From Enterospora canceri (taxonomy: Eukaryota; Microsporidia; Enterocytozoonidae): DNA of 27,852 bases. Where the stretch lies: the NCBI GenBank assembly GCA_002087915.1, contig LWDP01000051.1:1-27852 (forward strand), written 5' to 3'. Under the pieces are notes generated by a model. The model ran no database searches, had not been told where the DNA came from, and saw only the letters and a list, made by a program, of their open reading frames with translations. This document shows positions 23,601-27,852 of the stretch, piece after piece; within the stretch, counting starts at the first letter, position 1, and each line of letters starts with the position of its first letter. Made by a program: the position numbers and the translations under genes.

Positions 23601-25361
23601 TTAGTCATTCTTCCCTATAAACCCGTTTGACTCCTCCATTTCCCTGATAATTCTTCCAATAGCACCCTTCTGCTTACCAATTATTCTCAATACTCTTTCT
23701 CTATACTTCTTATCGTATTTCACCTCTCCTAATACCCTATTGAACATCTCAGTATCCTTAATCTGCCCATTCTTAACCAACATTTCACCAATATCATTCA
23801 CGTTCTTCAGAATAGCCTTGTTGTACTCCTTATACAGCAATTGGAACTCCTTTCTTTCATCCTCCTCCACTTTCATTAATTCGACCCAATTGCTCTTAAT
23901 CAGGTGCATCTCCTTCAGTTTGACCATTTCAGCCTTTGATGGAATACTCCTCTTCACAAATTGGAGTACCTTGATTTGTTGGCTATTTCCTACTATTATA
24001 CTGTTAGTATCAGCATTATCAGTGATATACCATGCATTAGGCAGATTATAGTTGTACCAGACAACCTGTTTCTCCTTATTGAATACTTTGACTATATCAG
24101 TGAATGCTACAAAATACTCATTGTTCCAGATATAGCAGTTTACGGCTGGTCTCTTGATTCCATAGGCTTTCAATTCAACCAAATCATGTCCAAGTATCTT
24201 AACATGCCTATGGCCGCCAATCATGATGAATTTATCAGTTGAATACACTGATATTGGCTTATTGATTGGAATTGTGTGACTGAGACTGCTCTTCTTGTAG
24301 AAATAGACGTGTGAATCAGCACAGCCAACTGCCAGGTGGCCACAAGTAAACTTAATAAAAGTGATTGAGTTATCGAGTCCAACCAAAATACTGTTGTTGA
24401 GAACAACCGTGTTATTCCTCAGTCCAACAGCCACCTTTTCACTCTCACAATCAAATTCGACTATTTCGTCTTCTGCTTCCATTATCACATTCAGGGCGTA
24501 ATTCTGATCCATTTCGTACAACTTATTTTCTACTGAAATCATCAACTTGTTATCAATACATTTCATGCAAGAAATAAGCTTATTTGCCCCTATTTCCACT
24601 ACTTTTATGCTCTCAAAGATGCTTCCTAACTTCTCAGCAAATCGTAATTCCCCATCATTTGTTGACGTAACCACCATGTTATTCCAAACCACCATTCCAG
24701 TCATGTTCTCATTGAAACTGAGTATTTTACCATCATCCCTAATATTATTTGTGGTATTTTGTACCATTTCACTACAGTCTTCTTTCTTCTGTTCTATCAC
24801 ATAATACGCCTTATTCCCACTCTGAATCACCACATCTTCCCCTCTCTCTTCCACCAAGTCTATTTCTTCCTCGCTATTCTTCCTTTCAAATATTCTACTT
24901 CCCTTATAGTTGTATACTACTGCATTATCACCATTATATGCCCCAAAATAGAGTCTGCCTAGCATAATACGTTCTGGAATGAATTCAGTTGAGTAAGTGG
25001 CAATCTTGTCACAGTTATTGCTCCTATAAAGAATGATTTTCATGTCCGTTTTTGATACGCATATTCTGGTTTCATCTACTGCCACTGCTGTGATCTGTGT
25101 CCTACTCATGTTGATGGTGTTGATCAGTTGCATACTGCTTATGTTGAATATGCTGATGCAATTGGTACAGACGTATAATTGATCATTTTGGATTAATAGT
25201 GCTGAAATATTGTCAAAATTATACTGTGATTCTGTTGATGTCTGCTTGTTGAATACGTGTAACTTGGTTTGACTTGAATAGATGAATAGATCATTATTGG
25301 ATGTGTAGACTGTTGGCATGATACTGTTGGTACAGGATGATTCAATGAGATCGACATGCAT
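23601..25361 (-). CDS. Beta-propeller (WD-like) protein with helical C terminus
   Basis: 586 residues. From about 20 to 465 the chain is a series of 35-45-residue beta units (LFIYSSQTKLHVFN, ITAVAVDETRICVS, NMVVTSTNDGELRFA, HLAVGCADSHVYFYKK, SIIVGNSQQIKVLQF), a degenerate WD40 pattern probably forming one or two propellers. The last 120 residues are helical and charged (MVKLKEMHLIKSN, FQLLYKEYNKAIL, YRERVLRIIGKQ). This layout occurs in several small-subunit-processome (UTP) proteins and in trafficking proteins, but I cannot choose. The open frame begins at 25400; the ATG at 25361 is preferred because AAATTTTTATCCCAATTC, joining both microsporidian start motifs, precedes it. Confidence 0.75.
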   Translation of the reverse strand: MHVDLIESSCTNSIMPTVYTSNNDLFIYSSQTKLHVFNKQTSTESQYNFDNISALLIQNDQLYVCTNCISIFNISSMQLINTINMSRTQITAVAVDETRICVSKTDMKIILYRSNNCDKIATYSTEFIPERIMLGRLYFGAYNGDNAVVYNYKGSRIFERKNSEEEIDLVEERGEDVVIQSGNKAYYVIEQKKEDCSEMVQNTTNNIRDDGKILSFNENMTGMVVWNNMVVTSTNDGELRFAEKLGSIFESIKVVEIGANKLISCMKCIDNKLMISVENKLYEMDQNYALNVIMEAEDEIVEFDCESEKVAVGLRNNTVVLNNSILVGLDNSITFIKFTCGHLAVGCADSHVYFYKKSSLSHTIPINKPISVYSTDKFIMIGGHRHVKILGHDLVELKAYGIKRPAVNCYIWNNEYFVAFTDIVKVFNKEKQVVWYNYNLPNAWYITDNADTNSIIVGNSQQIKVLQFVKRSIPSKAEMVKLKEMHLIKSNWVELMKVEEDERKEFQLLYKEYNKAILKNVNDIGEMLVKNGQIKDTEMFNRVLGEVKYDKKYRERVLRIIGKQKGAIGRIIREMEESNGFIGKND

Positions 25362-25450
25362 GAATTGGGATAAAAATTTGTAGAATACTTTAGGCAGCAT
25401 GTTGTGATAGTCTGATTGAGTTATAGTGGATTACTAAAACAATATTCCAG

Positions 25451-25468
25451 AAATTATTTAAATAATTT
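25451..25468. promoter_or_regulatory. 18-bp perfect AT palindrome upstream of 25483
   Basis: AAATTATTTAAATAATTT is fully self-complementary and ends 14 bp before the ATG at 25483, in the divergent spacer with the propeller gene. Possibly an AAATTT-type promoter element for both directions; chance is plausible in such AT-rich DNA. Confidence 0.3.
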
Positions 25469-25482
25469 TCTCTTTTTAGGCC

Positions 25483-26022
25483 ATGATATTACTCATATTA
25501 CTTCGTCTCTTACAGTTTGCTTCAACTGATCAGGTAGCACCTGTTACAGTACAAATCAGTGATTTATCACTTAAAATAGCGACTATTGAGAGTAAAAAGG
25601 CTGAATTGGAGTTGGATCACGTTGAATTAGGTGTTGAAATAGCAAAAATGGAACAGATCTGTAAAGTGTGTACAGTGAACGAGGGTTTCATTGAAATGCT
25701 GTTTGTGGCACTGAATAAAGCAAGGGATGAAGACATTCTTATACCTGAAACTCTTCAAAAATTAGAGTATAAGGTAAGAACCATAATAGAATTCAATGAT
25801 TTCAATTATATTGATTTCCTTGATATGGATGACTACATGTTTGCAGAACAGGCTAAGATAGCAGAATCAATAGCAAAAACGTATAAGAAGGAATATCACA
25901 GACTTTATAATAAAATAGCTATCAAGGAAACGGAGATGACGAATATAAAATCCAGGATTGGAAAATGCCAAAGGGCGTTGAAAGCATTGGATTCGAAATT
26001 GAGGAGACTAACTAATAAATAA
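25483..26022 (+). CDS. Putative secreted helical protein, 179 residues
   Basis: The start follows TTTTTAGGCC. The N-terminal MILLILLRLLQFAS is a signal peptide or signal anchor. The mature chain is almost entirely helical, with coiled-coil heptads at each end (IATIESKKAELELDHVELGV and IAIKETEMTNIKSRIGKCQR), an acidic aromatic middle (FNYIDFLDMDDYMF) and a basic C terminus. A CKVC pair lies at about residues 63-66. No family recognised. It shares general layout with the products at 19898 and 20356 (small, signal-bearing, helical) but no clear sequence identity. Confidence 0.65.
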   Translation: MILLILLRLLQFASTDQVAPVTVQISDLSLKIATIESKKAELELDHVELGVEIAKMEQICKVCTVNEGFIEMLFVALNKARDEDILIPETLQKLEYKVRTIIEFNDFNYIDFLDMDDYMFAEQAKIAESIAKTYKKEYHRLYNKIAIKETEMTNIKSRIGKCQRALKALDSKLRRLTNK

Positions 26023-26624
26023 TATAAGGTGTATTAATCAGTAGCATTATTAATCATGTGATCAAATAATTTATTGGTAAATAATGAACATTAATTTAGT
26101 TAGTGATTTGCCTAATATCAATTATTTCTTTTTTGGGTTTTGCTTGAGCTTCTTCCTTGCCTTTTTGGCATTAATAGGAAGTGCTATATCTTTGTTTTTG
26201 TCTTTCCTAAGGCGTATTTTGGCTTCTTCTTCAATAGCCTCTTCGTGAAGTGGCTTTGCTGCCCCTCTCTTCCTGTTCTTCGGTAAAACAAATGGAATCT
26301 CAGGTTCCTTCTTTTCTTCTGGCATATCTTGAACAGTTTCTTCTGGTATACCAGGTACCATCTCTTCTAATTTATCTGCTTCTTTCTTTCTCCGTGCATT
26401 GGCTTCTTTGATCATCTTTAGTTTTTCTTCTGCTTTTCCTTTAATCTTCCTGTTCTGTATGATTCGTTCTCTTTCCTTTTTCATTTTCGCTCTCTTTTCT
26501 TCCAAATTCTTCTTCATAGCCTCTTGTGCTTTCTTGGGTATTTTTGACTTGATTCTTGGATTTACTATCGTAGGTTTGTCTCCTACGGGTATATTTGCAA
26601 TTTCTCTTTCTGGTACATTTGTCA

Positions 26625-26740
26625 CTTCTTCTACTGGTATATTTGGTGCCATTGTTTCTTCTACTGGCATTTCTGCTTCTTCTACTGGTATATCTGATTC
26701 CACTACTGGCATTTCTGCTTCTTCTACTGGTATACTTGTT
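26625..26740. repeat. Coding repeat of IPVEEAEMPV-type units
   Basis: A 32-bp stretch at 26661-26692 recurs exactly at 26703-26734 (42-bp period, 14 residues). Flanking degenerate units encode further IPVEE/IPVxx motifs. Proline-spaced acidic repeats suggest an extended linker in the coiled-coil protein. Confidence 0.85.
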
Positions 26741-27521
26741 TCTTCTTGTACTATTATTCTAGGAATATCTTGTTCAATTTGCTCTTTTGGCTTAATAGGC
26801 AATGGTATTTCTTCTTCTCTACCAGTTAATGGTCTTCGCTGTACCTTGTACCCTATGCCTCCTCTGTTTTTATTCTTCTTTTGTCGCAACATTTTGGTGT
26901 GTAATTCTTCCCCTTGTTCCACTGTTTCCTGGGGTTTTGTTTCCATAGCTGCTTCTAATTCAGCTGCCTCTTTCAGCTCATCTGCCAAACTACGTGGAAG
27001 TGGTGTCCTCACGAGTATACTGCGAGAGCTCCTGGTTGATCTACCTCTTGATTCTGGTTTATATGGGCTTTTAAGTAGTTCTGGTGTTGATTCTCTTTTT
27101 CTTTCTTCTATTCTTTCTCTATTCCTTTTAATTTCATTGATATCATCATCGCTCAGTGATTCAGCTGTTATAAAATCAGCTGTTCTAGCCAGTTGGCTTC
27201 AACCTCTGTTAGATCTTTTTGATTTTGTAAAAGTGTTCTGTTTTCTTTCCTTTTGTCCCTTTCCTTGTTTTGCTTCAGTCTTTTTGCTGCTGTAACATCA
27301 TCTGGGGTTTTGTCTTTGTTGATTATTCTTTTTGCCTTGTTTATTTCACTATTGCATTTCTTAATAACTTTCTTGGAAATTGCTATTTTGGTAGTTAGGT
27401 GTGTGATTTGTTCATCTAAATCCTGTTTCATCTGAACTAGGATATCATAGGTCTCTGTGTTTAAGCGTGGATTGACTTCAACTTCTATAGGAGATTCGGC
27501 TGGTGCTGCAAACATTTCTTC

Positions 27522-27593
27522 TTGCTGTAATCTAAGTGCTTCTTGCTCTCTTGCTTCTTGCTGTAATCTAAGTGCTTCTTGCTCTCTTGCTTC
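27522..27593. repeat. 36-bp perfect tandem duplication in coding sequence
   Basis: 27522-27557 and 27558-27593 are identical and encode two copies of EAREQEALRLQQ on the reverse strand, extending the coiled coil in frame. The length is a multiple of three. Confidence 0.9.
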
Positions 27594-27852
27594 TTGTTGT
27601 ATTCTTAATAGTTCTTCTTGATTTTTTGCTTCTTCTCTTTCTCTTCTCAGTTTTTCCTGTTCTTTTTGTACTCTTAATACTTCCTCTTGTTGCCGTTTTA
27701 AATCTTCTTGTTGTTTTCTTAGTATTTTCTGTCTCTCTTTTTCTGCTATTCCTTCTTGCTGTTTTTGTACTCTTTCCTGATATCTTTGATTAGCTTCTAT
27801 CTCTCTTTCTTGTCTTAGTTTTTCGTTCTCTTTTTGCTGTCTTTCTCCTTCT

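Larger units (their letters stand above)
26122..27852 (-). pseudogene. Charged coiled-coil repeat protein, 5' end outside window, apparent frameshift
   Basis: One gene in two frames. The first is open from the window edge (27852) to a stop at 27168-27170. The second is open from 27198 to 26122, and its only early start is a GTG. No ATG with a C-run context precedes the second part, so a single-base shift between 27171 and 27198 best explains the pair. The upstream part is a Glu/Gln/Arg/Lys-only coiled coil with a perfect 12-residue duplication (EAREQEALRLQQ). The downstream part is Lys/Glu-rich with an IPVEEAEMPV repeat and a very basic C terminus. At least 570 residues are visible. Such composition occurs in microsporidian polar-tube and spore-wall proteins and in cytoskeletal proteins, but I cannot assign it. 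A sequence error is as likely as a real pseudogene. Confidence 0.6.

Noticed and set aside
26399..27295. Long forward frame (298 codons) opposite the coiled-coil gene.
   Set aside because: Its Ser/Phe/Leu/Ile-rich product is the mirror of Glu/Lys-rich codons on the other strand. The reverse frame spans more sequence and continues to the window edge.
1..27852. tRNA, rRNA or CRISPR elements.
   Set aside because: I looked for T-loop sequences (GTTCGAATC types) and direct-repeat arrays. Hits such as the one near 9697 lie inside coding sequence, and no cloverleaf or spaced repeat array was found by eye.

Overview
The window looks like nuclear DNA from a microsporidian, a compact fungal-related parasite. 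Three things point there. Genes are packed tail to tail or head to head with spacers of 2 to about 200 bp. I see no spliceosomal intron I can support. Almost every start codon is directly preceded by a short C-run (CCC-ATG, CCCCA-ATG and similar), the 'CCC-like' start context described for microsporidia. Several start codons below were chosen with that signal. Products are eukaryotic (cohesin, SMC5, kinesin, diphthamide enzyme, tRNA deaminase, Ulp1-type protease, PP1 inhibitor-3), many of them reduced. The species cannot be named from the sequence.

Layout. 1-7801: a chromosome-structure block with SMC3, SMC5, an unknown reverse gene, and a small protein with kleisin (Rad21/Scc1/Rec8)-like ends. 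7798-11601: a membrane-tethered Ulp1/SENP-like cysteine protease (reverse), a Tad2-like tRNA adenosine deaminase, and a kinesin with an N-terminal membrane helix and a C-terminal propeller-like region. 11604-12662: two unknown reverse genes, the second broken by a frameshift. 12740-14212: DPH1, preceded by an artefactual second copy of its 5' end. 14407-16874: membrane-anchored peptidyl-tRNA hydrolase 2, a membrane protein, an unknown gene and an SNase-like protein, arranged as two head-to-head pairs with only 22 bp and 9 bp between start codons. 16893-19355: two reverse genes, the second a MULE/FAR1-like transposase-derived protein. 19576-21361: a PP1 inhibitor-3 homologue, two putative secreted proteins, a two-CxxC protein and a 38-residue membrane ORF. 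21497-23551: three paralogous cysteine-rich zinc-ribbon genes in a row. 23601-25361: a propeller-type protein. 25483-26022: another putative secreted helical protein. 26122-27852: a charged, repeat-containing coiled-coil gene with an apparent frameshift, running off the right edge.

Assembly caution. Three single Ns (13114, 22509, 23114) each sit between two identical 299-bp copies. This is a contig-joining artefact, so about 900 bp of the window is probably not real, and the partial gene copies there should not be counted. The two apparent frameshifts (about 12546-12582 and 27171-27198) may also be sequence errors.

Theme. Three normally soluble enzyme or motor types (Ulp1-like protease, kinesin, Pth2) carry an N-terminal hydrophobic helix followed by a basic stretch, which predicts tethering to a membrane with the catalytic part in the cytosol or nucleoplasm. 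No dedicated novel operon-like system was recognised. The most interesting items are the membrane-tethered kinesin with a propeller-like tail, the SMC3 lacking its acetyl-lysine pair, the domesticated-looking MULE protein, and the extremely short divergent promoters.
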